64,000 nt of DNA. Origin: Kalmusia sp. IMI 367209 (Eukaryota > Ascomycota > Dothideomycetes > Pleosporales > Didymosphaeriaceae). The notes beneath the pieces are model-generated. The model saw only the letters and a list, made by a program, of their open reading frames with translations, made no database searches and was not told the DNA's origin. The stretch spans positions 806,001-870,000 of the forward strand of contig JAPEUQ010000008.1 of NCBI GenBank assembly GCA_027946365.1, given 5' to 3'. Within the stretch, counting starts at the first letter, position 1; every line of letters starts with the position of its first letter. Below are positions 20,847-31,465 of this stretch, in pieces. A program made the position numbers and the translations under genes.

Positions 20847-21523
20847 GGTCTGCGATGCGGATGAGCTACAGTACCGCGCGGCGCAGGACTGGCGCAACCT
20901 GTGTCAGACGCTCTCTTGGATTGAATGCGAGGACTCGGTAGCGACGGAGGCGCGGAACGTCGTCGCAGGAGCCGGAGACAGCGGAGGTGAGCGGAGGCGA
21001 CGTTTAGTGCCAGCAGCAAACTGGAGTCATTGCGGTAGCTGCTCGAAAAGTAATTGGCACGTGACAATATTTTTCAAGTCGCGCCTACCTGCCAAGCCCT
21101 ACTGCGCACGGTGCATGATTTCGAACGCAACGACTCCATCACCTCTAGCTCCACAGGCTCACCCCGCCAGCCCTGTCTGCCCCCGCTGCGACGCCCCAGG
21201 CCTCCGACGACCACTTCACCGTGCTTCGCAGGCTTTGTGCGCCGCCTGCCATCACCTCACCGACAACCCCACACTGGCTCGAATGTCGACAGTCCACCAT
21301 GTCCAGCTTTCTGGCCACTACAGCTTCGACTTTCCTTGAGCACCCCATTTCCTGAGGCATTTTCCGTCACTTCGAACACGTTCCTTACGGTCGCGTCAAC
21401 GATCTCACTTGCGGCTTTACGGCGTTGGGCTTGGTGATCGATTCGGCGGGCTCTTTACAATCTTTCCGTGCCTGTCTTCCCTCCCACTTCTTAGCAAAGT
21501 TCCTCCTAGGAGCATTTTCTACC
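20847..21523. promoter_or_regulatory. Bidirectional promoter region, zinc-knuckle gene / R3H gene
   Basis: 677 nt between divergent ATGs. Rich in C/T tracts toward the R3H gene; no specific site is claimed. Frames here (21054-21437) have no family features. Confidence 0.4.
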
Positions 21524-24217
21524 ATGACGTCCGCGGTCCCATGTCCTCCAGGACAAAACCCTACCAGGCCTTCGTTTGCGAAAGTAAGTACCGCGTACAA
21601 CTTGGAATTTTGTCATACTGTGTGCTAACCCACGTAGGTCGCGGCCACTACCTACAAGCCTCAAATTCCTAAAGAGCTGGTGCCTAGCGTCAAGCCTCCC
21701 GTTGCGATTCCGCAACCCGCCATGCCTTCGAATATCGCCAACCCTCCAGATGTGGTCGGTAGCGCTGCGCCAGCGGTTCGCGTTGAGTTAAGAGGCACGA
21801 CGAAGGAAGACGCTGGTAACACAGCAACCTGCGCTGGGCAATGGACCGGTGCAAGTGTAGACCAAAGCGTGCTTCAACCAGAATCCAAAGAAGAGGAGGT
21901 TGCAAAGCTGCGCCCATCGATTGCTTTAGTGAAATTCACCGCTGCCGAGGACAGCAACACCCAGCTATCTTCGTCTGATGGCTCGGCGAAACCCCCAAGC
22001 CTGGATGGCAAAAGCGTTGCCTCAGGCACCACATTTGCGTTGGATGAGAAGGAGTCGCTTCGTCCGGACGACAGTGCCAGCCTAAGAGCGGTGGAGGAGG
22101 AAGATGTGACATCCCCACCAGAGTCCAATGCTGCTGGCTCTCGTGTAGGGTCTGATAGTGAAGCTCGTGCCTTCCGCGCACAATTGCACGAGATTGCCGT
22201 CATGGGTCCACAGCCGCAGCGAGGAGTACCACCCGGTCGCTTTCCAGTTCCGAATCCCAACGGTCCGCATACCCTCTATGATCCTAATCAACCTCCGAAT
22301 GGTATTGGGCGGTCGCTGTCGCAGCCTATTGTTAGTGGCATGCCTTCGAGCGCCGGCGCGCAGAACATGCCAGCAATCCCAGATGAGAAATTGGTCGAGG
22401 CGTTGCAGTCGCCTAGAGATCGGCTGTTCGTCGTGAAGATCGAACAAGATTTTATTGACTTCATCAAAGATTCTCGGTACGTGGACACATTTTTGCCCAT
22501 GCTGTGCAGTCACTAATTGTCACAGTGAGAACGAGTACTGCCTGCCAAACTGCAATACCTTCTATAGGATGCTTGCACATCGGCTCGCAGACTATTACCT
22601 ACTTGGTCACGTCGTTGACACTGCTATGACAGGTGTGAGAATCACGAGGACACCTTATTGCAGAATGTATGAGATTACCCACTTTGGCAATTTGCATCAG
22701 CTCTGTTAACTACTTGTAGCCCTCCCCCGCTCTCGCAAATGGTAGATGCTACCAAGAGCACGAACACTCCACCTGTTGATCTTCCAGCCCGCAAGATCAT
22801 GCGCCGTGGAGGGGACACCAAGTCAGGCACTAACACAGGAGCTAATTCCGAAAACCCGTCCAAGGCCGCATCCGAGGTTGATGGTAGTGACGGAGGCAAC
22901 GACAAGAGTGATGCTGGTGGCAAAGGAAAAGACAAGTCATTGACACGGGAAGAACGCGAGGCAAGGTACCGAGAAGCCCGTCAGCGGATTTTTGGAAGTG
23001 CAGAGAGTGAGGATGTCGACTCACCGGAAGCTATCTTACCACCGGACGAGAAGGATGCATCCAGATCAAGCTCCGCTTCTGGCAAAAGGAAGAACAAGAA
23101 GCAGCGCAATCAGGATGACGATGATGGCTTCGAAGCGCGTTCTCGCTTCAATGCATACTACCCTGGCCAGTATGCCGTCCCTGGATACACTGGAGATGGC
23201 ACCGTTTACTATAGCGGCTATCCCACCCCTATGACAAACCCCCAGTACTCGCCCATGGCGCCTAACGGGTCGCCCCCTCCAAGCTACGGCAGCGCATATC
23301 CCCCTGTTATGCCACAGGATCCCCAACCTCAGTATGGCTGGCCCAACCAGCAGTATCAGCAAGGTGGTGGACCTTTGATGTATCCACAATATGGTCCAAT
23401 GCAAAATGGGTATGACATGTCTGCGGATTTTCAGCGTGGTATGCAGTCATTCCAAACTGCCGGTATGCCCAACCAGGTGACACCCAAGATGGCAAATGCT
23501 TCCATGGCGGGCTATCCTGACCCGTATGCTCAGCAACCTCCAAATCTCCCAATGAATCAAGGGTGGCCACCGATGAACCAACAACCTTCGTATCCTATGT
23601 CTCAGGCGTATGCTCCAAATGGCTCGAACAATCGACCTATGTCTGCTCCAATGCAGGGCCCAGGCCCTGGTGCTTATCCATATGGCCAGTTTCCCCCTCC
23701 AACATTTAACGGGAAACCGAACCGAAATCAGCACCCGATTCCCGGTAGCTATCAACGTCAATTCAATCCTCAGAGCCAAGCCTTCATACCGACTGGCCGC
23801 GCTCCGCCTTATCAAATGGGAGTTCACAATGGCCCTCAAGGCATGAACGGCTACAATAACTACCAGATGGCCCCTGCACAGATGGCTCATCAGATGCCTC
23901 GGCCAAGCCCGCCGACTGGCAGCCCTCAGACGTTTGGCTCTTCGCACATGATGCAGGGTGCCAATCCTATGCCTAACAACTCTAATCCCTCACCTTCAAA
24001 CCAGCCTCCTCCGTCTTCCCACGCTTCGGCCCAGCAAGACTCTGGTCTACCTAGCCAAAGTAGCATAGCTAAATATGGTACACCCTCCAACCTTCCCGCC
24101 AGACCTCCTGCAACCCAACAGCAACCTCCCAAGTTCACCCTCCCCGGGCACAATTTCCCAACCGCGCCCCGCCTTCCGAGCAACCCGATGCCGCCCTTCG
24201 GAGGTAATGCGTCGTAG
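21524..24217 (+). CDS. R3H-SUZ domain RNA-binding protein with long Pro/Gln/Met-rich tail
   Basis: Four exons: 21524-21583, 21638-22476, 22526-22666 and 22720-24217, giving 845 aa; phases close. Seen: a disordered acidic N-half; LVEALQSPRDRLFVVKIEQDF leading into the R3H domain (about residues 285-350) with R314-x3-H318 (RMLAH); then a SUZ-type motif PARKIMRRG (about 369-377) and the later REEREARYREARQRIFG of the same module. R3H and SUZ both bind single-stranded nucleic acid, and the pair is typical of Encore/R3HDM proteins acting on cytoplasmic mRNA. The last ~390 residues are Pro/Gln/Asn/Met/Tyr-rich and resemble prion-like, condensate-forming tails. First exon: 20 codons, ATG in ACCATGA context. 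Confidence 0.93.
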
Positions 24218-24951
24218 TGGGTATCGCTCTTCCGGGTGCGCTACACGCGCACCTAGAGTTATGTCGCCATGAACACCTTCAATGATTGTGTAAGTCTCTG
24301 CATTGCGATGGTGCCCCTTGTTTTCTACTCCCTGCATTATCTCTTTGGTGGGTTTTGGGCGGGATGACGGCGTATTGGTGGGTGGACATATCTTGGTGCA
24401 TGCATCTTTAGGGTGGTAGAGTCTCGTTGGTTCTGAGTGTCTCGGTTTTCGAAAAGGGAGGCTGTGCTGGCTAGGGGTGGGGCTCATGTAGGCTTTGAGT
24501 AATAGAAGGCTACGGGTTTCTCAAGGAGTGTTTTGCTGTGCTGTAATGTGACGTTGGACGCGATGTGCTGTTGGGCTTTTATTTTCTTAGATCGTGTTGG
24601 AATGTGAGCATGTGTTGGATTAATGCTATTTGTCTGACAGGAACCTGGCGGTAGGATGGGACTTAATGACGTTTCCAATTAAATCAACTCCCCTCCTTTT
24701 GGCAGCTTTGGCCTAGGCAAACCTTGATGGACGACGACCGAGAGCGGCGAGCATAGTTCACCATTCACCCCTGGAATAAAGTTTGAACTTGTAGTGATGG
24801 GGAAACTAGCTTGAATTTACAAGTTGGAATTGCTTACTCTCCACTCAATCGTGTAATGCTCATTTTGTACACTAGTAGGCCTCTTCTAACGCCCACACGC
24901 AAGCTATGGCAGAGACACAGCAGCAAGGAAAGACCCCAAAGAAAAGCACGC
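24218..24951. other. Convergent 3' spacer
   Basis: 734 nt between the convergent R3H and complex I genes; no supportable gene. G/T-rich on the plus strand. Confidence 0.5.
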
Positions 24952-25792
24952 TCACTTCCTGTACCACATCCTAGTAATCTTGGTATGCCTCATCTTCTTC
25001 TGCAACTGGAAAACACCGTACATCAGGGCCTCGGATGTAGGCGGGCACCCTGGAACGTAGATATCTACGGGCACGATCCTGTCGCACCCTCTTGTGACTG
25101 AGTAGCTGTAGTGGTAGTAGCCTCCACCGTTCGCGCAGCTGCCCATGGAGATGACCCATCGCGGGTCAGGCATCTGGTCGTAGACCTGTCGGAGAGCAGG
25201 CGCCATCTTATTCGTGAGGGTTCCGGCTACGATCATGACGTCGGATTGGCGAGGGGAGGCACGGAAAATGATACCGAGACGATCCTGGTCGTAGCGGGGT
25301 GCGGACAAGTGCATCATTTCGACGGCGCAGCAGGCGAGACCGAATGTCATGGGCCAGAGCGAGCTCTGTCGCGCCCAGTTGGCGATTTGGTCGAGTGTGG
25401 TACTGCCGAAAGTTAGCTCCAGCGTCCATTTTGACATGTCCTGCCGCCCCTTCAAAATGCAACCAAAAATGACGGGTAAAGTTCGACGTACAGCGCATAT
25501 TGCATGGCGCCTTTCTTCCCCTCCTGGCTCGGCAATGGCACTTCTCGCCGTGCCTGTTTCATCGGAGGCGGCGTCCCGGGGTTTCCAGCCACCAAACCCG
25601 GCTTCTGCATAGGCGTTGCATTGTTCGACGAGGTGTTCGAGAGAAAAGCGACGGTTCCGGCGCGGTATGGCAGCAGCGCCGTCGTCGGTTTGGCTGTCCA
25701 CAGTGTTAGCTGCCATTCCGGGACGAGCTTTGGCGGTGGCGAAACGCACTTCTAAGAGCCATTGAGGCCGCAGACCTCGTAGTCGACAACAT
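24952..25792 (-). CDS. NDUFS7: NADH:ubiquinone oxidoreductase (complex I) 20-kDa / PSST subunit, mitochondrial
   Basis: Three exons: 25792-25750 (43 nt), 25693-25492 and 25402-24952, giving 231 aa. PSST carries cluster N2, the last Fe-S centre before ubiquinone, in the peripheral arm of complex I in the mitochondrial matrix. Seen: presequence [33 protein letters not shown]; then [20 protein letters not shown] across intron 2; and all four N2 ligands, tandem C106-C107, C171 (GSCANGGG) and C201 ([11 protein letters not shown]). The C-terminus KITRMWYRK is canonical. The exon 3 frame stays open upstream through intron 2, which could mislead automatic callers into a false N-terminus. Intron 1 has a GTGCGT donor and AGCTAAC branch. 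Divergent from the TRAPP gene. Confidence 0.97.
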
Positions 25793-26120
25793 CGCGGATG
25801 TCGGAAACAAAGGAAAGGCCTGGGGGAAGGAGTGGAGAGCTGTAGGTCGGGGTGGCGATGGCCGAGGGACGTCGCGAAGTGGTGAGGTCAAAGTCATTTG
25901 GGCTTGGCAGCGAGCGATTAGCTCCCCAAATCAGATGGACGCTGGTTGGTCGGCTGTGCTGGCGCGAAAGACCACACCTCGCCATCACCCTTTCGGTCAC
26001 CATCGGCGGCACCATCTCTCTCATTCGTCTATACAGGCTATCGACACTTGAACTTTGGACAAGTGCAATCGCATGAGATAGAGACTGAAGTTGTAGCCAC
26101 ATTTACAACCTTTCGACAAT
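25793..26120. promoter_or_regulatory. Bidirectional promoter, complex I subunit / TRAPP subunit
   Basis: 328 nt separate the two divergent ATGs, the shortest divergent promoter in the window. No specific motif is claimed. Confidence 0.45.
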
Positions 26121-26758
26121 ATGACAAACCGGGTGCCTTCAATAGCATGCATAGGGGTCATTGGGAGACACGTGAGCATCTATATTTCATTTGCATGTAT
26201 TTGCATATTTGTATTGATTGTGATGCAGAACAACCCTCTCCACATATCTTTGTTTCCGGCTGAGGAGCGCGCGCCACTAGAGTTCCAGTTTCTCCTCTCC
26301 TCATGTCTCGACATCTTCGAAGCCCGGCTTCCCCACAAGACAGTCGACCAAGACTTTGGACTTCTCCAAGCCGTCGATGAGCGCTTAGCCATGTACGGCT
26401 GGTTGACCAACACGGGCGTCAAGTTCGTCGTCGTCGTGGACATGGAAGGACGACCAGCAAACGCCCTAGACATCAAGGCCTCGTCAGCAGTCGGGCTGCG
26501 AGATGCAGATCTTAAGCCAGTGCGTAAGCCTTGTCCACTGAGAAGTAAATTCGGTGCTCATGTTTCTAGATTTTCAGAGCGTTGCAAACAGCATATATCA
26601 TGCTCTTGCGTAACCCGTTCTACAGCCCCGACGAACATTCGCCAGTCATGGCAAATGCTGAGCAAAGAATTGGCTCGACCCAAATCACCAGTCGGAAATT
26701 CATTCAGGAGGTCAAGAGGATAGCTGATGCATGGGTGCCGGGAGTCAACAGTATCTAA
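26121..26758 (+). CDS. TCA17: TRAPP complex subunit, TRAPPC2L/Tca17 type (sedlin family)
   Basis: Three exons: 26121-26171, 26229-26519 and 26570-26758, giving 176 aa; both introns are phase 0. Longin-fold sedlin-family proteins help assemble TRAPP vesicle-tethering complexes at the Golgi. Seen: SIACIGVIGRHNNPLHISLF across intron 1; LEFQFLLSSCLDIFEARL; the strongly conserved DQDFGLLQAVDERLAMYGWL and NTGVKFVVVVDM; then FRALQTAYIMLLRNPFYSPD and a C-terminal helix KFIQEVKRIADAWVPGV. These fit TRAPPC2L/Tca17 better than Trs20/sedlin itself. Without the introns, the frame would falsely read on through ...RKPCPLRSKF. Confidence 0.94.
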
Positions 26759-27028
26759 TTCTTAGTTCCGTCTCTAGGACCATGATGGGAAATTTGATGC
26801 ATTTCAAGGCGTTTCAAAATCAGATCAATACCTTCTCATGACTACTCAATGTCTACTACCGAAATCATACTCATTATAATCCAGTTGCAAGCTGCCCCAC
26901 GCTGCCTTATGTGCTGCGCGATCCCCAGATCCATACGCTAAATCAAATACAGGCTAGCCCCGATCTCGACATCACCACACTTCGACCTCGAGACATGAGA
27001 TGTCTCTCTTCACCAGCTCGAGCCCCTG

Positions 27029-29286
27029 ATGCCGCCTAATGGGTCCAGTCTCGCGATCACCAATCCTCTCGTCTTATATAGGAGCCTTATCGCCACGAAT
27101 CGCATCCAGTCAGACCCAGCGCAACATCGCCTCGGTACATTATATGACATCAACCATTCCAATGCCAAGCTCCGCATGATTAACATCGTCCAGCGCTTCA
27201 TCTCCAAAAGCTTTATGAAAAACTCATAGACTATGAACCCAGTATCGAGTACTCGGATCGATTAAAGCAGCTCAGCCGCGCTGTTGGCACTGGCCAGAGC
27301 GCCCCGACATCGGCTCCAGAGCGCGCTACTCTTGGCACGAGAGGCATATGGACTTCTCTCCTTGCGCAGAAGGAGAAGAGAGATTCTCTAGCATTAACTC
27401 GTACCCTCACTAGCCATGAAGCTGCCATGAATCTTCAAAGCCCGAAAGGCCTGATGCTGCACGGCGAAGTGGGGACCGGGAAATCGATGCTGATCGACCT
27501 GTTCGCGGATTGTCTTCCCAATCGCAAGAAGAGAAGATGGCACTTCAACACTTTCATGCTTGAAACTTTCTCTCGGCTGGAGCAGCTACGCTTGTCGAGG
27601 TCGGGAGTGCCGAGTGGACATTCACAAGAGGAGTATTCGTTGTTGTGGCTGGCCAGGGATCTTATTGAGAAGAGCCCGATATTGTTCTTAGATGAGTTCC
27701 AGTTGCCTGATCGTGCGGCGTCAAAGATCTTATCGAATCTCATGACGAGCTTTTTCCAACTTGGTGGTGTGCTAATAGCCACGAGTAATCGGATGCCGGA
27801 GGAGCTGGCGAAAGCCGCGGGTATGGAGTTCGCAAGACCAGTCTCGCGACTTAGTCGATTAGGATGGAGATTGGGTATGTCAGGCGTGGTGGGGAGAGAC
27901 GATGGGCCTGGTCAAAAGGGCGAATTTGCACAGTTCTTGGAAGTGTTGCGGACGAGGTGCGAGGTGTGGGAGATGGAAGGCAAGAATGATTACCGGCGGA
28001 TAGCAGGCATTGAGGGATCTTCGGTCCGATCGATAGAAGCCAGAGACATGCCCGCCTCAAGGAACGATGTCCTAGCATCTAACGAACAAATTTCCACCGC
28101 CAAACGCGAGGATCCGTCAGCACCATCCGACGCCGAAATCACCCTTCCAAAACACTACCTCATCACGCCCTCCCCAACCGCCACGCCTTCCGAACTATCC
28201 ACATACACCTCCCTTCTCTCCTCAACCTTGAATACACTAACTTCAACACCCCCCACCTACCCTATCCCATGGGCACCCACCACTTTAACCGTCTACAACC
28301 GCCCCCTCCCTATCTCCTCTCAATACAACGGCGTCGCTCTCTTTCCCTTCGCCACCCTCTGTGGCTCCTCCCTCGGCCCCGCAGACTACATAACCCTCGC
28401 CTCAACCTATCATACCCTGGTCCTAACCTCTGTCCCGGTTCTCACGCACCTGCAGAAGAACGAGGCTAGGCGCTTCATCACACTGCTCGATGCGCTATAC
28501 GAGGCGCGGTGCAGACTCCTCGTCACCGCCGCCGCGGGGCCTGATGGGATTTTCTTCCCGGCTTCCCCGTCCATTTCTGCACCCAGTCCGGGAACTGGTG
28601 AGGAGGTCGTAGACGATGCCACACATCCCGAAACATACTCCGAGATCCACCAGGATCTCACGTCGCCGTTCAGACCGAATATCTCCTCCTATGCTCCAAC
28701 ATCCCTGCCTACGGACGCACTGGAAGACGATCCGCCGAATCGGTTCCGTCACCCGGGATCCTCATATACGGATGAGCGCGCTGGAAGTAGGGGAGCGCCG
28801 GACTTTGCTAATATAGGCGGGTTGACGGGTGAAGATGAAAGATTCGCTGTTAAGAGGGCTGCAAGCCGGATTTGGGAGATGTGTTCGGCGAAATGGTGGG
28901 AGCGCGCTTCTAATCCGGCTTCTCAGGCTGAAGATCAGAACACTTGGTGGAGGCCGCTGCCGCTCGAGTCAAGGCACTGGGAGGGGTCTCGGGCTCGTTC
29001 ATCCTCCGTAGATGGCATTGCCGGTGATGTATTTGGAGCTGTTGTACCTGAAGATGCTGAAAGGGACGGAAAGGTGGAAGGCATGTTTGAACATGGCGCG
29101 AGTCCGTTTCGTAGGGTGGACGAGGCGCCGCCGAAGATTAGCTGGACGCATGTCTGGGGAACGGTGAAGTGGGGGAAGAGAGCTGGGCCATGGGGCCAAG
29201 GCGTCGAAGGGCTTTCCGATCGTGAGAGGGAGAGGAGCGGACGGCAGGATATGATTGCTAAGGATAAGGAGCAAAAGACAAGATAA
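27029..29286 (+). CDS. AFG1: AFG1-like mitochondrial AAA-type ATPase
   Basis: Two exons, 27029-27134 and 27194-29286, giving 732 aa. AFG1 (LACE1/AFG1L) is a mitochondrial inner-membrane P-loop ATPase linked to protein quality control, for example of respiratory chain subunits. Seen: Walker A GEVGTGKS (126-133); WHFNTFMLETFSRLEQL; Walker B ILFLDEFQL (198-206) followed by DRAASKILSNLMTSFF; sensor-like LIATSNRMPEEL; and the later family blocks SSLGPADYITLASTYHTLVL and ARRFITLLDALYE. It is longer than yeast Afg1 (about 510 aa) because of a low-complexity insert around 310-380 and an extended C-terminus, usual in filamentous fungi. The N-terminus MPPNGSSLAITNPLVLYRSL lacks a strong presequence, so an upstream exon may be missing. 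Confidence 0.93.
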
Positions 29287-29922
29287 CGTCGTGATCTTTT
29301 CCTGGTCATACGTTGCGTGTGCCTACTTGTTGTACATAGATAGTCAGGATGAGAGTTACTGGGTTGATGAAATTAGGATGTTCTTCATGTCGCGGCTTAT
29401 ATGGACTTGTGTGGATTTATGATGTACATCTCGCGCACTACGAATTTCCAACCGGGCAGTCCTCTGGGCCATCGATCGCAGAGTACAAATGTGGCATTAT
29501 GTCTTGCGTTCGCCCAGGCGGAAATCGAGAGTATCGCACCGTCGGAATGGTTACATGGAGTAGGTATGCTAAGCAGCACTGAAGGGAAGAGTAAGATGTG
29601 ATGACGAGACACCTTAACTGTAAAGAACAAAGACGTTTAGTAAAGGAAAGGGAGAGTCGGAGCAGAACGTCGCGATAGTGCAGCGAAGCGTAGATGGGTA
29701 TATTTATGGCGTGGCATGATTATGGATTCGCGAACGTGGGGATTTAGGAAAGCGTTCTTATGTGGTCATTAATCGCTTCCCTTTTAAATTCCTAATGATA
29801 TTATTTTTGGGTTGCATGTGCTCATAAATTCCCCTACCGCGACTGGTATTTAGATCTTTCCATCTCATCTGATCCGACGGCGGCAACGACCTCAGCACAT
29901 TTCGATCGATCTAGTGTAACCC
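29287..29922. other. Convergent 3' spacer
   Basis: 636 nt between the convergent AFG1-like and OTC genes, A/T-rich from about 29700. No gene seen. Confidence 0.5.
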
Positions 29923-31108
29923 TCATTCAATCTTTCCCTTGTTGACAACGAACGATTCTAGGACAGCTGGATGTTGTTAGTATGACATCGGGAAACTTGA
30001 TTTCTGGTGGACTTACAAATAGCAGACCACAACCTATTCTCTGCTTCCCTGAATACAACTGATCTCGGTCCGTAAAATACCTCGTCGCTAACCTCGTCAG
30101 GATGACGAGGCAAGCAGTGCATGAACGACCAGCTGTCCTTAGCGCCTCCCCGTTTTGCAAGCTCAGATGTAATCTGGAAGCCCTCGAAGGCCTTCAATCG
30201 CTTGACCGTCTCTTCTTCCTGCCCCATAGACACCCAGGTATCCGTTACCAGTATATCTGCGTCCTTGATCGCCTCCTCAGGCACCGTCATTTCGAACAGC
30301 TTTCCAGCCTTGGGCGCTGTAGAAGCAGCCTGGCCGATAATATCACGCATCTCCTTGGGGATCTCGTAGCCCTTTGGTGTCGCGACAGCGATGTCGACAC
30401 CGAGTTTAGCTGCGCCGATAGCGAGGTCGAAAAGCACATTGTTCGCATCACCGATCCACGCAATCTTCAGGCCCTCCAGACCCAGTGATGTGGTCGAGGT
30501 TGAAGGGTTGATCTCGGTGATGGTGAGGAAGTCGGCGATAATTTGCATGGGGTGGTAAAGGTCGGAGAGGGCGTTGATAACGGGGACGGAGGAGTGCTTT
30601 GCGAGGCCAGCGACGTCGGAGTGCGGACCCACGCGAGCGACGATGGCAGCTGTCATGCTGGAGAGGACGACTGAGGTGTCGTAGAGCGACTCGTTGACCT
30701 AGCGAATAGTGAGTCTCGACCATTTGTGGACCTATAGGCGAAACTGCATACACCTAGCTGGATGTCATCTTTGCCTAGAAACATGGGACTGCCTCCAAAT
30801 GCTGCAATCGCACCCTCTGTCGACACTCGCGTTCGCGTGCTCCGCTTGCTGAAGGTCATGGCTACCGTTTTGCCCGCCAGAGCACTAGACAGGTGGGGCC
30901 ACCCATTCCCCGACTTGATATCGGTTTTGTGCTTGCCAGCATTTCGGACGAGAGAAGTGAGCTCAGCTGGTGTGAGATCAGCTATCGAGAGCAGATGGCG
31001 CGGTGCGAATGGCGATGTGGGTGGAGCAGCCGGGGAGCTGGAGTAGAAGCGGGATTGAGAGCGAACCAAGCTTCGGAAGGCACCTTTTGCTGTACGAAAG
31101 GAAGCCAT
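29923..31108 (-). CDS. argB: Ornithine carbamoyltransferase, mitochondrial
   Basis: Three exons: 31108-30752, 30698-30017 and 29966-29923 (44 nt), giving 360 aa. It makes citrulline from ornithine and carbamoyl phosphate in arginine biosynthesis; in filamentous fungi it works in the mitochondrial matrix. Seen: presequence MASFRTAKGAFRSLVRSQSR; the carbamoyl-phosphate site STRT (90-93); YHPMQ (167-171); WIGDANNVLFD; SMGQE (276-280); and the ornithine-binding HCLPRH (313-318). The last exon encodes SVLESFVVNKGKIE. Length matches the Aspergillus ArgB class. Intron 1 is placed with a GTATGC donor (phase 0), because that alone restores QLGVNESLYDTSVV. All catalytic motifs are intact. It is divergent from the frameshifted gene next door. 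Confidence 0.97.
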
Positions 31109-31465
31109 GTTGATGGTGTTAATAGACCCGGGTACAGTGAGTGCAATTGAAGCTTTATACCTGGCCGTGTGTCAATGCCTGACTCACACGCCCTTTCACA
31201 GTATTTTTCTCAGGTGCAGTTACTCATGCGTCACGCGAATCTGGGGTCATTATCGCTACCGCTTTCGACACCCCCTGCTAGCGCAGCCTCGGCGCGGCCC
31301 ACCTCCAAGTCACAGCCGCCGTGATGACGCCTCAACATGCAGCGCAATTCACCCAGCACCGCCACCTGTATACCACGCTTCCCCTAGTCGTTCTCTCCAC
31401 GATACCACATGAATCGCATCACCTAGAGCAGGCCTCCGTGTATTGCGATCCTAAACCGCATCGCC
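31109..31465. promoter_or_regulatory. Bidirectional promoter, OTC / membrane protein gene
   Basis: 357 nt between divergent ATGs. The minus-strand TGACTCA at 31180-31186 (plus strand TGACTCA as well, being palindromic) matches the yeast Gcn4/CPC1 general amino acid control site, as expected for an arginine biosynthetic gene. It lies about 72 nt upstream of the OTC ATG. The functional role is inferred. Confidence 0.6.

Noticed and set aside
25403..25491. In-frame extension upstream of complex I subunit exon 3
   Set aside because: It is intron 2 read through; the correct upstream exon with [13 protein letters not shown] is in another frame and matches the family.
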